This document shows, piece after piece, positions 27,173 to 35,425 of a DNA stretch of 64,000 nt. This DNA is from Pseudomonas sp. WN033 (GTDB lineage: Bacteria > Pseudomonadota > Gammaproteobacteria > Pseudomonadales > Pseudomonadaceae). The stretch covers positions 124,001 through 188,000 of the forward strand of contig NSKG01000007.1 of the NCBI GenBank assembly GCA_002287035.1, read 5' to 3'. Position 1 is the stretch's first letter. Each line of letters begins with the position of its first letter. The position numbers and the translations under genes are program-made. The notes beneath the pieces were generated by a model that saw only the letters and a program-made list of their open reading frames with translations, did not search any database and was not told the DNA's origin.

Positions 27173-28648
27173 ATGAAAGTCGAAAACTTACCGCCCATTC
27201 TGGTTACACTGAAAAACACCAATCATCACCCCTACATGCAAGGTGCCTGGACACCAGTGTATGGAGAGGTGAACGCCTTTGATCTTGAAGTGATTGAAGG
27301 AAAGATCCCTGACGATATTGATGGCATCTATGTCCGCAATACTGAAATACCCGTCCATGAGCCCCTTGGACGCTACCATCCCTTTGATGGGGATGGCATG
27401 TTGCATATGATCAGTTTCAAACAGGGAAAGGCCAGCTATCGAAACCGCTTTGTCCGCACCCGCGGCTTCGTAGCGGAACAGGAAGCTGGACAAGCATTAT
27501 GGGGCGGGCTGGCTGACCCTTACGGCACCTCATTACGTCCAGGCTTTGGTGCACACGAAGGGCTAAAGGACTCATCATCCACTGACGTGGTAGTCCATGC
27601 TGGAAAGATTGTTTCTACGTTCTACCAATGTGGTGAAGCTTATTTGCTTAACCCGGACACAATGGAGCAGGAAGGTATAGCCGGCTGGAGTCCACTTGAT
27701 GGTGTATCGGCTCATACCAAAATTGATGAATCAACCGGCGAGATGCTGTTTTTCAACTACTCCAAGCATGCACCTTATATGCACTACGGGGTAGTTGATC
27801 GCCATGGAAAGCTGGCTCATTACGTACCCATTCCCCTGCCTGGGCCCCGTCTGCCGCATGACATGGCTTTTACCGCCAGTTATTCGATTCTCAATGATTT
27901 CCCTCTGCACTGGGATGAGCAACTGCTACAACGCAACCTGCACGCCGCGCGCCTGCACCCTAAACCATCACGTTTCGCCATCATCCCTCGCTACGGCAAG
28001 CCAGAAGATATTCGTTGGTTTGAGGCCGACCCGACCTATGTCTTGCACTTTTTGAACGCCTATGAGAATGGCGATGAGATCATCATGGATGGCTACTTTC
28101 AGGAAAACCCAACCCCCGAACCCCTTGCGGAAGCTCCCGAAGGGTTTGCAGGGCTTATGGCATATATTGATGAACATTCCTTCCGCCCCAAACTTCATCG
28201 CTGGCATTTCAATCTCAAGACCGGGGCAACTCGTGAATACCATCTAGACGACAGGATCCTTGAATTCGGTATGTTCAATCAGAGGTATGCCGGCAAACCT
28301 TATCGCTACGCTTACTCGACTACCACCAAACCGGGCTGGTTCCTCTTCAAAGGCTTTGTAAAGCATGACTTGCATACAGGTGAGTCCTGGTCTGTAGAGC
28401 TTGAAGAAGGACGTTATGCCAGTGAAGCACCTTTTGTACCGCGTATCGAAGCCAAAGATGAGGACGACGGCTACCTGGTAAGCTTCATCATTGATGAGAA
28501 CACGCAAACATCAGAGTGTATCCTTATCGACTGCAAGAGATTTGATGACGGCCCCGTAGCTCGAATCGCCATACCACATAAAATCTCTAGTGGCACACAT
28601 AGCGTCTGGGCTGATCGACAATTTATCACCGACGGGAAGATCTCTTAA
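27173..28648 (+). CDS. Carotenoid cleavage oxygenase family protein (RPE65/lignostilbene dioxygenase fold)
   Basis: A 491-residue non-haem iron dioxygenase that likely splits a carbon-carbon double bond to two carbonyl products. The four iron-binding histidines are H181 (SAHTKID), H229 (LPHDMAFT), H292 (LHFLNAYENGD) and H476 (SSGTHSVW). The typical RYHPFDGDGMLH segment is at about 68-78. The ATG at 27173 follows a clear caggag ribosome site. Family substrates include carotenoids, apocarotenoids, lignostilbenes and isoeugenol-like phenylpropenes. There is no signal peptide, so the reaction is cytoplasmic. It has its own upstream terminator and A/T-rich promoter region. The fold is secure; the substrate is open. 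Confidence 0.88.
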   Translation: MKVENLPPILVTLKNTNHHPYMQGAWTPVYGEVNAFDLEVIEGKIPDDIDGIYVRNTEIPVHEPLGRYHPFDGDGMLHMISFKQGKASYRNRFVRTRGFVAEQEAGQALWGGLADPYGTSLRPGFGAHEGLKDSSSTDVVVHAGKIVSTFYQCGEAYLLNPDTMEQEGIAGWSPLDGVSAHTKIDESTGEMLFFNYSKHAPYMHYGVVDRHGKLAHYVPIPLPGPRLPHDMAFTASYSILNDFPLHWDEQLLQRNLHAARLHPKPSRFAIIPRYGKPEDIRWFEADPTYVLHFLNAYENGDEIIMDGYFQENPTPEPLAEAPEGFAGLMAYIDEHSFRPKLHRWHFNLKTGATREYHLDDRILEFGMFNQRYAGKPYRYAYSTTTKPGWFLFKGFVKHDLHTGESWSVELEEGRYASEAPFVPRIEAKDEDDGYLVSFIIDENTQTSECILIDCKRFDDGPVARIAIPHKISSGTHSVWADRQFITDGKIS

Positions 28649-28659
28649 CCCACCCTATA

Positions 28660-28690
28660 GCCAGCTCTCGCGTCACCGATGAGAGCTGGC
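28660..28690 (+). terminator. Hairpin after the carotenoid oxygenase gene
   Basis: GCCAGCTCTC and GAGAGCTGGC, perfect 10-bp arms around an 11-nt loop, 11 bp after the stop codon. The tail is aatctt with no long T-run, so termination is likely but may be incomplete, allowing read-through into the hydrolase. Confidence 0.6.
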
Positions 28691-28724
28691 AATCTTAGCC
28701 GGATACAGACCAAAACTTTATATT

Positions 28725-29603
28725 ATGCAATTAATTCCATGGCTTCACAGAACCTCGGAAGGCTTCTGCATGCGAGGCTGGCGCAGCCCAGAAAGTGGCA
28801 AGCCATTGCTGCATTTTCTGCACGGTATCGGCTATTGCAGCCTGACCTATCGACCCATGCTTGAACGCTTGGCTGCCGACTTTGACCTTTGGCTGTGCGA
28901 TATTCAAGGACATGGCGATAGTGAGTATGGCAGCAGATCCTATGGCTGGAATAGTAATGCTGAACTGGCGCTTGAAGCCTTCACTCAAGGCAAGGCGTCA
29001 TATGGTGATGTCCCTTGTATCGGCTTGGGTCACAGTTTCGGGGCTATTCTGACAAGCCTTATGATGGCTAAAGACCCAACATGCTTTGGCCAATCAGCTC
29101 TGCTTGACCCACCGCTTTTCTCCCACGGGATGCTGTGGGCAATGGCCATATCAAGTGTACTTGGAATAGGCGGGTTTAGCCGAACAGCCAGACAAGTAGA
29201 ACAACGCCGCCATTTATGGGTTGATCGCGATAACGCACATGCGTACTTACAAGGACGCGGCATGTTTAAAGGCTGGAATGATGCCGCACTTCGCGCTTAC
29301 ATCGAAAGCTCGCTAAAAGACACCGAAGCTGGGGTGGAGTTAAAATGTAACCCTGCTCAGGAAGCGGAGCTATTTCGTTCATATCCAAGAAATCTATGGG
29401 GCTCTCTGAAAACAATAAAGGTCCCTTTACATGTTATTTACGGTGCTCGCAGCGCCCCCTTCATTGAGATATCGGCCAAGCGCCTTAAAAAAATTAACCC
29501 GCATGTTAATTTGCATAAATTTCAGGGCGGCCATTGTTTTATGCAAGAAAGTCCAGCCGAAGCAGCTACAGTCGTACGAAACTTTCTACTCAAAGCTATA
29601 TGA
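28725..29603 (+). CDS. Alpha/beta hydrolase
   Basis: A 292-residue alpha/beta-hydrolase-fold enzyme. The oxyanion region is FLHGIGYCS (about 31-39), the nucleophile elbow GLGHSFGA has Ser104, and the late histidine is in QGGHCFMQES near residue 270; the acid is probably the Asp/Glu in the strand-6 region VPLHVIYGARS...E. CDIQGHGDSEY shows the usual HGxS-type loop. It could be an esterase, lactonase or C-C hydrolase acting on products of the neighbouring oxygenase. Last gene of the accessory cluster; after it base composition returns to that of the chromosome. Confidence 0.82.
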   Translation: MQLIPWLHRTSEGFCMRGWRSPESGKPLLHFLHGIGYCSLTYRPMLERLAADFDLWLCDIQGHGDSEYGSRSYGWNSNAELALEAFTQGKASYGDVPCIGLGHSFGAILTSLMMAKDPTCFGQSALLDPPLFSHGMLWAMAISSVLGIGGFSRTARQVEQRRHLWVDRDNAHAYLQGRGMFKGWNDAALRAYIESSLKDTEAGVELKCNPAQEAELFRSYPRNLWGSLKTIKVPLHVIYGARSAPFIEISAKRLKKINPHVNLHKFQGGHCFMQESPAEAATVVRNFLLKAI

Positions 29604-29746
29604 GAGACTTGGAAGAGCGCTTAGCCTCCCAGCAAACTTGGGTATAGCTGCCGTATGCTAGTCTTGGCGCAGAACGGTCAGGCCGAGCAAGTGACTATAC
29701 GCTCCCAGCGGTCTGGCGCAAACCTCAGCTATCAAGGAGGATCATC

Positions 29747-30154
29747 ATGCAAGGTTCCTGTCTCTGCGGTGCCATCCAGATCAGCACCGACAATCAGACC
29801 GATGTCAACGTCTGTCATTGCAACATGTGCCGGCGCTGGGGTGGCGGCCCTTTCCTGGCCGTCCATTGTGGCTCACAGGTCGAGTTCAGCGGCTCACTGA
29901 CACCAGCCCGCTATGCCTCGTCGGACTGGGCTGAACGCGGCTTTTGCCCGGCCTGCGGCACACATCTGTTCTATCACCTGCTGCCCGATGGCGAGTATGC
30001 GCTGCCAGTCGGACTATTTCAGGACGATGAGCGCTTTCAACTGACCGAACAGATCTTCATCGATCACAAACCTGACTACTATGCGCTGGCCAACCAGACC
30101 CGCACCCTGACCGGTGCGCAGGTCTTCGCGCTGTTTGGCGCCAGCCAGGATTGA
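29747..30154 (+). CDS. GFA-family (glutathione-dependent formaldehyde-activating-like) zinc protein
   Basis: A 135-residue Mss4-like fold protein with the zinc and structural cysteines of the GFA family: CLCGAI (5-7 region), CHCNMCRRW (about 24-32) and CPACGTH (about 67-73). A strong ribosome site (aaggagg) precedes the ATG. Most GFA proteins are not shown to bind glutathione-formaldehyde adducts, so the enzyme role is uncertain. The 16-bp gap to the sigma-factor gene suggests co-transcription. Confidence 0.83.
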   Translation: MQGSCLCGAIQISTDNQTDVNVCHCNMCRRWGGGPFLAVHCGSQVEFSGSLTPARYASSDWAERGFCPACGTHLFYHLLPDGEYALPVGLFQDDERFQLTEQIFIDHKPDYYALANQTRTLTGAQVFALFGASQD

Positions 30155-30169
30155 CGCGGACCGGCTACC

Positions 30170-31405
30170 ATGGGCGCCACCCAGGCAAGTATCGAACAGC
30201 TCTATCGCCAGCATGCGCGCCGGGTGCTGGCGACCCTGATCCGCCTGCTGGGCGATTTCACCCTGGCCGAGGAAGCCTTGCAGGAAGCCTTTGCCGCGGC
30301 GCTCAGGCAATGGCCGGAGCAGGGCGTGCCGGACAACCCGACGGCCTGGCTGATCACCGCCGGACGGCGACGGGGTATCGATCAGATCCGTCACCGGCAA
30401 CTGGCTCGCGAACGGGCCCATCTACTGCTTGAGCCCGAAGACGATGAACAGGAGCCGGATCCTCGAAGTATCGCCGATGACCAACTGCGCCTGCTGTTCA
30501 CCTGCTGTCATCCCAGCCTGGCCCTGGAAGCCCAACTGGCCCTGACGCTGCGCGAGATGTGCGGACTGACTACCGAGCAGGTCGCCAGCGCACTGCTCAA
30601 TAAGCCCAGCACCGTGGCCCAGCGCATCGTGCGAGCCAAACGCAAGATCCACGCGGCGCAGATTCCTTATCAGGTACCGGAGGCTGGCGAGCTGGCCGAG
30701 CGCCTGCCTGGGGTGCTGCGGGTGATCTATCTGGTGTTCAATGAAGGCTATTCAGCCAGCAGCGGTAGCGTACTGATTGATGTCAGTCTGGCCGATGAAG
30801 CGATCCGGCTGGCCGAGGAACTGGCGCAGTTACTGCCACATGGCGAGGTATTTGGCCTGCTGGCGCTGCTGTTGTTGCAGGACTCGCGGCGCAATGCGCG
30901 CCAGACTACCGATGGCGAACTGATTACGCTGGAGGAGCAGGACCGTCAGCGTTGGGATCGGTCGCGTATCGAAGCCGGTCTGCATTGGTTAACCCAGGCG
31001 CTGGCCTTGACCCCGACCGGCCCCTACACCCTGCAGGCTTCGATAGCTGCCGAGCATGCCCGGGCCAACCGGGCCGAGCAGACCGATTGGGCGCGAATTG
31101 TTCGCCTGTATCAGGCACTAATGTACCTGCAACCCTCGCCGGTAATCGCCCTCAACCACGCAGTAGCAGTGGCCATGTGCGATGGCCCCAAAGCGGGGTT
31201 GGCGCTGCTTGATGCGCTCACTGCACACAAGAATATCGTCAACTATCACCTGTTCCATGCTGCCCGCGCCGATTTGCTGCGCCGTAGCGGAGACTCGGCA
31301 GCGGCGCGGCATGCTTATCAGCGTGCACTGGAGCTGACCAGCCAGGAGCCGGAGCGGCGCTTTCTGGCTCGCCGTCTCGCCGCCCTGAATGGCAAACAAG
31401 GCTAA
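30170..31405 (+). CDS. ECF42-type RNA polymerase sigma factor with C-terminal helical extension
   Basis: A 411-residue sigma factor. Region 2 (about 1-80) has LYRQHARRVLATLIRLLGDFTLAEEALQEAF and NPTAWLITAGRRRGIDQIR; region 4 (about 110-165) has LALTLREMCGLTTEQVASALLNKPSTVAQRIVRAKRKI. The remaining roughly 240 residues form an alpha-helical, TPR-like/DUF6596 domain (RVIYLVFNEGYSASSG...), a layout specific to the ECF42 group. That group carries no anti-sigma gene and is linked to YCII/DGPF proteins, three of which follow here (counting the DUF1428 gene as an associated member). The extension probably controls activity. The signal sensed is unknown. Confidence 0.87.
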   Translation: MGATQASIEQLYRQHARRVLATLIRLLGDFTLAEEALQEAFAAALRQWPEQGVPDNPTAWLITAGRRRGIDQIRHRQLARERAHLLLEPEDDEQEPDPRSIADDQLRLLFTCCHPSLALEAQLALTLREMCGLTTEQVASALLNKPSTVAQRIVRAKRKIHAAQIPYQVPEAGELAERLPGVLRVIYLVFNEGYSASSGSVLIDVSLADEAIRLAEELAQLLPHGEVFGLLALLLLQDSRRNARQTTDGELITLEEQDRQRWDRSRIEAGLHWLTQALALTPTGPYTLQASIAAEHARANRAEQTDWARIVRLYQALMYLQPSPVIALNHAVAVAMCDGPKAGLALLDALTAHKNIVNYHLFHAARADLLRRSGDSAAARHAYQRALELTSQEPERRFLARRLAALNGKQG

Positions 31406-31422
31406 CCGAGGCGGTTCATGTT

Positions 31423-31436
31423 CGTGGCAATCCAGG
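31423..31436. repeat. Fragment of the cattgcgagg/cgtggcaatcc repeat
   Basis: cgtggcaatccagg is identical to the inner arm of the dyad repeat at 3274-3287, but the other arms are absent. It is probably a relic of the same repeat family, just after the sigma-factor gene. Confidence 0.4.
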
Positions 31437-31470
31437 TTTCCCTGCGTGCCAGAAGAAAATTACCGATCCA

Positions 31471-31497
31471 TGTCGATTGTCATCCTGCTGATGCGAC
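31471..31497 (+). promoter_or_regulatory. Candidate ECF42 sigma promoter
   Basis: TGTCGA (31471-31476), a 17-nt spacer and CGAC (31494-31497) lie 35 bp upstream of the YCII-VOC start. TGTCGA with a CGA(C/T) -10 is the promoter form I recall for ECF42 sigma factors and their DGPF targets. This would make the three downstream genes the sigma factor's own regulon. The sequence match is direct; the consensus is from memory. Confidence 0.6.
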
Positions 31498-31531
31498 TAG
31501 GGAGTAAACCCAACACAAGGAGCGTTAGCCG

Positions 31532-32377
31532 ATGAAATTCATGTTGATGAGAAAAGCCGATTCCCGCACTGAACAGGGCGAGTTGCCGTCGCAAGAGATT
31601 CTTGGCGCCATGGCCGACTACAACGAACGCATGACCAAAGCCGGGGTGTTCGTCAGCGGCAACGGCCTGCGACCGACCAGCGAGGGCTGCCGTATCCAGA
31701 TGCGTGACGGTCAGGTGGAGGTGATATCCGGGCCGTTCACCAGCCCCGGCGAACAGCTGGCTGGCTACAGCATTCTTGAAGTGGACTCACTGGAGCAGGC
31801 CATCGACTGGGCCCGGCAGTGGCCGGTTGAAGACAATGATGGCAACGTCACTCTGGAGCTGCGCCGCTACTTTGAGCTCGCCGACTTCGAGCCCGGCCAT
31901 GGTCTGGCCAAACACCAGCAACAGGCGCGCCTGCCAACGGGCCTGAACGTTCACCTCAGCTTTCCCGGCACCTGCCGCGAGGCCATGCAGTTCTACGCCG
32001 AGGTCACCGGCGGTGAGCTGGAAGCGTTACTCAGCTATGCCGAGACACCCGCCGCCGAGCAGGTGCCGGCCAGTCTGCACGACAAGGTCATCCATGCCTC
32101 ATTGAATATCCGTGGGCGACGACTGATGGGCGCCGACATGCCGGCAGACCAGTATGTCGCACCGCTCGGCGTACAGGTGCAGCTTGAATACGAGGACCCG
32201 GCACAGGCCGAAACGGCCTTCACCCGCCTGCTCGAAGGTGGCCAGGTGATCATGCCATTCGAGCAGACCTTCTGGGCCTACCGGTTCGGCATGCTCACTG
32301 ACCGGTTCGGCGTGCACTGGATGATCAACTGTGAAGTGGGCCCCTGCCCACTGTCCCGCGAAGGAGAGCCAACATGA
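31532..32377 (+). CDS. YCII-domain/VOC-domain fusion protein
   Basis: A 281-residue two-domain protein. Residues about 1-115 form a YCII/DGPF-type ferredoxin-like domain (MKFMLMRKADSRTE, with SGPFTSPGEQLAGYSILEV in place of the usual DGPF motif). Residues about 130-270 form a PhnB-like VOC (glyoxalase/bleomycin-resistance) domain (LNVHLSFPGTCREAMQFYAEVTGGE and FGMLTDRFGVHWMIN). Function is unknown; YCII domains resemble enzymes with a His-Asp pair, and VOC domains bind metal or small molecules. It starts after a candidate ECF42 promoter and overlaps the next gene by 4 bp (ATGA). Confidence 0.83.
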   Translation: MKFMLMRKADSRTEQGELPSQEILGAMADYNERMTKAGVFVSGNGLRPTSEGCRIQMRDGQVEVISGPFTSPGEQLAGYSILEVDSLEQAIDWARQWPVEDNDGNVTLELRRYFELADFEPGHGLAKHQQQARLPTGLNVHLSFPGTCREAMQFYAEVTGGELEALLSYAETPAAEQVPASLHDKVIHASLNIRGRRLMGADMPADQYVAPLGVQVQLEYEDPAQAETAFTRLLEGGQVIMPFEQTFWAYRFGMLTDRFGVHWMINCEVGPCPLSREGEPT

Positions 32378-32733
32378 AATACGTCGCGCTGGTGTACTAC
32401 CAGGAGAGCATCATCGAAGCCATGACCGAGCAGCAATGGCACGACCTGAATCAGGAGTGCATCGCCGGGGTCGAGCGCCTCAGCGGTCAGGGCCACTACC
32501 TCGCCGGCCAGGCCCTGCAGCCGGTGGATACGGCGACTACCGTGCGCCGCCGCGACGATCAGGTACTGATATCCGATGGCCCGTTTGCCGAGACCAAGGA
32601 GCAGCTGGCGGGGTTCTACCTGCTGGAGGCCCGCGATCTCGATGAGGCCCTGCAACTGGCCAGCCGCATCCCGCCAGCGCGCTTTGGCAGCATCGAAGTG
32701 CGCCCGGTACGCGAACTACCACCCAAAGACTGA
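32374..32733 (+). CDS. YCII/DGPF family protein
   Basis: A 119-residue single-domain YCII-related protein with the defining SDGPFAETKEQLAGFYLLEA motif at about residues 67-86 and a C-terminal IEVRPVRELPPKD tail. This is the protein type normally encoded beside ECF42 sigma factors. It is translationally coupled to the YCII-VOC gene (overlapping stop and start) and followed 14 bp later by the DUF1428 gene. Biochemical role unknown. Confidence 0.87.
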   Translation: MKYVALVYYQESIIEAMTEQQWHDLNQECIAGVERLSGQGHYLAGQALQPVDTATTVRRRDDQVLISDGPFAETKEQLAGFYLLEARDLDEALQLASRIPPARFGSIEVRPVRELPPKD

Positions 32734-32747
32734 AACCGGAGGTTGCC

Positions 32748-33101
32748 ATGAGTTACGTAGATGGGTTTGTACTGGCGGTGCCGACCGCCAACAAGCAGCG
32801 CTATATCGAACACGCCCGCGAAGCCGGCGCGGTGTTCAAGGAGTACGGGGCGCTGAGAACGGTCGAATGCTGGGGCGATGACGTGCCGCAGGGCGAGGTG
32901 ACCTCGTTCCCGATGGCGGTCAAATGCCAGTCGGATGAAACCGTGGTGTTCTCCTGGATACTGTGGCCAAGCCGGGCAGTGCGCGATGCGGCCATGCCCA
33001 AGGTGATGGCCGACCCGCGTCTGCACCCGGACAACAACCCGATGCCGTTCGATGGCAAGCGGCTGATCTACGGCGGCTTCGAGGTGGTGGTCGACGAGTA
33101 G
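32748..33101 (+). CDS. DUF1428 family protein
   Basis: A 117-residue dimeric alpha-beta barrel type protein: MSYVDGFVLAVPTANKQRYIEHAREAG at the start, ECWGDDVPQGEVTSFPMAVKC in the middle and NPMPFDGKRLIYGGFEVVVDE at the end, all standard for DUF1428. A ggaggttgcc ribosome site precedes the ATG. It completes the ECF42-associated set and ends only 12 bp from the convergent znuA stop. Function unknown. Confidence 0.87.
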   Translation: MSYVDGFVLAVPTANKQRYIEHAREAGAVFKEYGALRTVECWGDDVPQGEVTSFPMAVKCQSDETVVFSWILWPSRAVRDAAMPKVMADPRLHPDNNPMPFDGKRLIYGGFEVVVDE

Positions 33102-33113
33102 GCCACGACCTGC

Positions 33114-34046
33114 TCAGAGACGTTCCAGACAGGTCGCCAGATTGTCACCCAGCTCACGCAACAAAACCTCGTAACCTTGGGCCGTGACGGCGACCTCGCT
33201 GCCCAGCGGGTCCAGTTCACCGCTGAATACGTTCAATCCTTCACTCAGACTGTCGATCAGGCGCGGCGGGAACTGCGGCTCGCGAAACACGCAGTTGGGC
33301 CCGACGCTGCGCAAGCGCTGGCGCAACAGATTGACATGCCGGGCCCCCGGCTGGACTTCATGGGATAAGCTGAACACCCCTTCGGCACGCAGGCCATAGG
33401 CATCCTCGAAATAGCCGTAGGCATCGTGAAACACGAAGTAAGGCTTGCCCTGCAAGGGCGTCAGACGCAGGGCCAGTTCCTGATTCAACAGCTCCAGGCG
33501 CTGCTCGAAAGCAGTCAGGTTGGCTTGCAGGTGCGCCTGCTGCTCGGGATACAGTGTGGCCAGGTCAGCGACCATCCAGCGGGCGATGGCCTGGGCATTG
33601 GCCGGCGCCAGCCAGATATGGGCATCAACCATGCCTTCATGGTGGTGGTAATCATGCCCGTGGTGATGGTCATGACTGTGTTCAGTATGTTGGAAGTTCA
33701 ACGCCGGTCCCAGTGTCCGCAGCGTCAGTTCCGGGGCCTGTTGAATGGCCGAGCGCGCGCGCGGCTGGTCCTTGAGCAGTCGTTCAAGAAACAGCTCCAG
33801 CTCTGGTCCCACCCAATAGATCCGCTCGGCCTGTTGCAGCGCCCGGCGATCAGATGGCCGTAGCGCATAGCTGTGCGGCGAGGCACCGGTCGGCAGCAAT
33901 ACCGCCGGCTGATCAATGCCATCAAGCACAGCGGCTGCAATCAATTGCAGGGGCTTGATGGTGGTGAGCACTTTGGGGGTGTCCGCCAGCGCAGACAACG
34001 ACAAGCCCATCCCGCACAGCAGGATAAGCATGAAACGCGACAGCAT
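33114..34046 (-). CDS. znuA: Zinc ABC transporter periplasmic binding protein
   Basis: Captures Zn2+ in the periplasm for the ZnuBC importer. The protein has a signal peptide (ending near ALA|DTPK), the cluster A-I fold with the first zinc His in TGASPHSY, a His-rich flexible loop (HTEHSHDHHHGHDYHHHEG) followed by DAHIWLAP, a third His in VFHDAYGYFE, and a C-terminal Asp/Glu region ELDPLGSEV. The ATG at 34046 is chosen because cgaggt lies about 6 bp before it; an ATG at 34052 directly abuts that site. It is divergent from zur-znuC-znuB across a Zur box. Confidence 0.93.
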   Translation of the reverse strand: MLSRFMLILLCGMGLSLSALADTPKVLTTIKPLQLIAAAVLDGIDQPAVLLPTGASPHSYALRPSDRRALQQAERIYWVGPELELFLERLLKDQPRARSAIQQAPELTLRTLGPALNFQHTEHSHDHHHGHDYHHHEGMVDAHIWLAPANAQAIARWMVADLATLYPEQQAHLQANLTAFEQRLELLNQELALRLTPLQGKPYFVFHDAYGYFEDAYGLRAEGVFSLSHEVQPGARHVNLLRQRLRSVGPNCVFREPQFPPRLIDSLSEGLNVFSGELDPLGSEVAVTAQGYEVLLRELGDNLATCLERL

Positions 34047-34070
34047 GGTCATACCTCGAAGAACTGGATT

Positions 34071-34083
34071 GTTATATGATAAC
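34071..34083. promoter_or_regulatory. Zur box between znuA and zur
   Basis: GTTATATGATAAC, a 13-bp dyad in the divergent promoter gap, matches the core of the gammaproteobacterial Zur operator (GTTATAnnATAAC type). It is placed 25 bp before znuA and about 75 bp before zur, where it can repress both transcripts when zinc is plentiful. Confidence 0.85.
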
Positions 34084-34157
34084 AGCGAATGCTCTCAGGG
34101 TCTGCCGGTGCCTGTTACTGCGGTTTGCGCACCCCGACTCTCTCACAGGTGGCCATG

Positions 34158-34652
34158 ATGACCGATCCCAGCATATCCCCCAATCCTCACCACCCGCACG
34201 ACCACAGCCAGTGCGTGCATCAGGCGCTGTCCTCAGCCGAGCACCTGTGCCAGCGTGAAGGGGTGCGCCTGACTGCGCTGCGCAAACGGGTACTGGAGCT
34301 GGTCTGGCAAAGCCACAAGCCGCTGGGTGCCTACGATATTCTGGAAACCCTGGCCCGCGAAGACGGTCGTCGGGCGGCCCCACCGACCGTATACCGGGCA
34401 CTGGACTTCCTGCTCGAACAGGGATTGGTGCACCGGATCGCTTCGCTCAACGCCTTTATCGGCTGCTCCAGCCCGGAACACCGGCATCAAGGCCAGTTTC
34501 TGATCTGTCGCCAGTGCCATGTGGCCGTCGAACTGGATCAGTCGCCGATTCATCAGGCGATTGCCGACAGCGCAGCGACACTGGGCTTTGAGGTTGAAAG
34601 TGAAACGGTCGAGATTACCGGGCTGTGCAAACGCTGCCAGGAGAGCGCATGA
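34158..34652 (+). CDS. zur: Zinc uptake regulator Zur (Fur family)
   Basis: A 164-residue zinc-dependent repressor. The winged helix (about 25-95) contains [25 protein letters not shown] and [20 protein letters not shown]. The structural zinc cysteines are CRQC (residues in [13 protein letters not shown]) and CKRC near the C-terminus. A His-rich start ([13 protein letters not shown]) is typical of Pseudomonas Zur. The ATG at 34158 is chosen because aggtgg lies 5 bp upstream; the ATG at 34155 is too close, and an upstream ATG at 34089 would put the start beside the Zur box. It overlaps znuC by 4 bp. Confidence 0.93.
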   Translation: MTDPSISPNPHHPHDHSQCVHQALSSAEHLCQREGVRLTALRKRVLELVWQSHKPLGAYDILETLAREDGRRAAPPTVYRALDFLLEQGLVHRIASLNAFIGCSSPEHRHQGQFLICRQCHVAVELDQSPIHQAIADSAATLGFEVESETVEITGLCKRCQESA

Positions 34653-35425
34653 GCGACGAGCTGCTGAACCTCAATGAGGTCAGCCTGCGCCGTCACGGCA
34701 ATCAGGTGCTGGAGCGGGTGGCGCTGAGCGTCAAACGTGGCGAGATCGTTACCCTGATCGGCCCCAACGGCGCCGGCAAGACCAGCCTGGTACGTATCGT
34801 CCTGGGTCTGCTCAAGGCCGACAGCGGCCAGGTCTGGCGCCAGCCACGCCTGCGCATCGGCTATATGCCGCAAAAACTGCATGTCGATGCCACTCTGCCG
34901 TTGACCGTACAGCGCTTTCTGCTGCTGGTGCCCGGGGCCAGGAAACCCCAGGTCCAGGCCGCGCTGGAAGACGTTGGCGCCGTCCATCTGCTGAGCCGAC
35001 CGCTGCAACAGGTCTCCGGCGGTGAGTTGCAACGCATCCTGCTGGCCCGGGCCCTGCTGCGCAGCCCTGACCTGCTGGTACTCGACGAGCCGGTGCAGGG
35101 CGTTGACGTCAATGGCCAGATCGAGCTGTACCAGTTGATCACCCGGCTGCGAGACCGCTATGGCTGCGGTGTGTTGATGGTCTCCCATGATCTGCATCTG
35201 GTCATGGCCACCACCAATACCGTGGTCTGCCTGAACCGTCACGTCTGTTGTTCGGGCCACCCGGAGCAGGTCAGCCTGGACCCGGCCTTCGTCGCCCTGT
35301 TCGGCGATCAGGCCAGCGCCCTGGCCGTCTATAACCACCATCACGACCACGCCCACGACCTGCACGGTGAAGTGGTGCCAGGCGATCATATTCACCAGCA
35401 CGGACCACACTGCAAGCATGCCTGA
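34649..35425 (+). CDS. znuC: Zinc ABC transporter ATP-binding protein
   Basis: A 258-residue ATPase that powers ZnuB. Walker A is GPNGAGKTS (about 38-46), the signature is VSGGELQR, Walker B is [10 protein letters not shown] and the switch His is in MVSHDLH. The C-terminus is His-rich ([13 protein letters not shown]...HQHGPHCKH), a feature of zinc-importer ATPases. The ATG at 34649 overlaps the zur stop (ATGA), implying translational coupling, and the 3' end overlaps znuB by 8 bp. Confidence 0.93.
   Translation: MSDELLNLNEVSLRRHGNQVLERVALSVKRGEIVTLIGPNGAGKTSLVRIVLGLLKADSGQVWRQPRLRIGYMPQKLHVDATLPLTVQRFLLLVPGARKPQVQAALEDVGAVHLLSRPLQQVSGGELQRILLARALLRSPDLLVLDEPVQGVDVNGQIELYQLITRLRDRYGCGVLMVSHDLHLVMATTNTVVCLNRHVCCSGHPEQVSLDPAFVALFGDQASALAVYNHHHDHAHDLHGEVVPGDHIHQHGPHCKHA

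Noticed and set aside
33600-33700. His-codon-rich tract in znuA as a repeat
   Set aside because: It is the coding sequence for the His-rich metal loop normal in ZnuA proteins.
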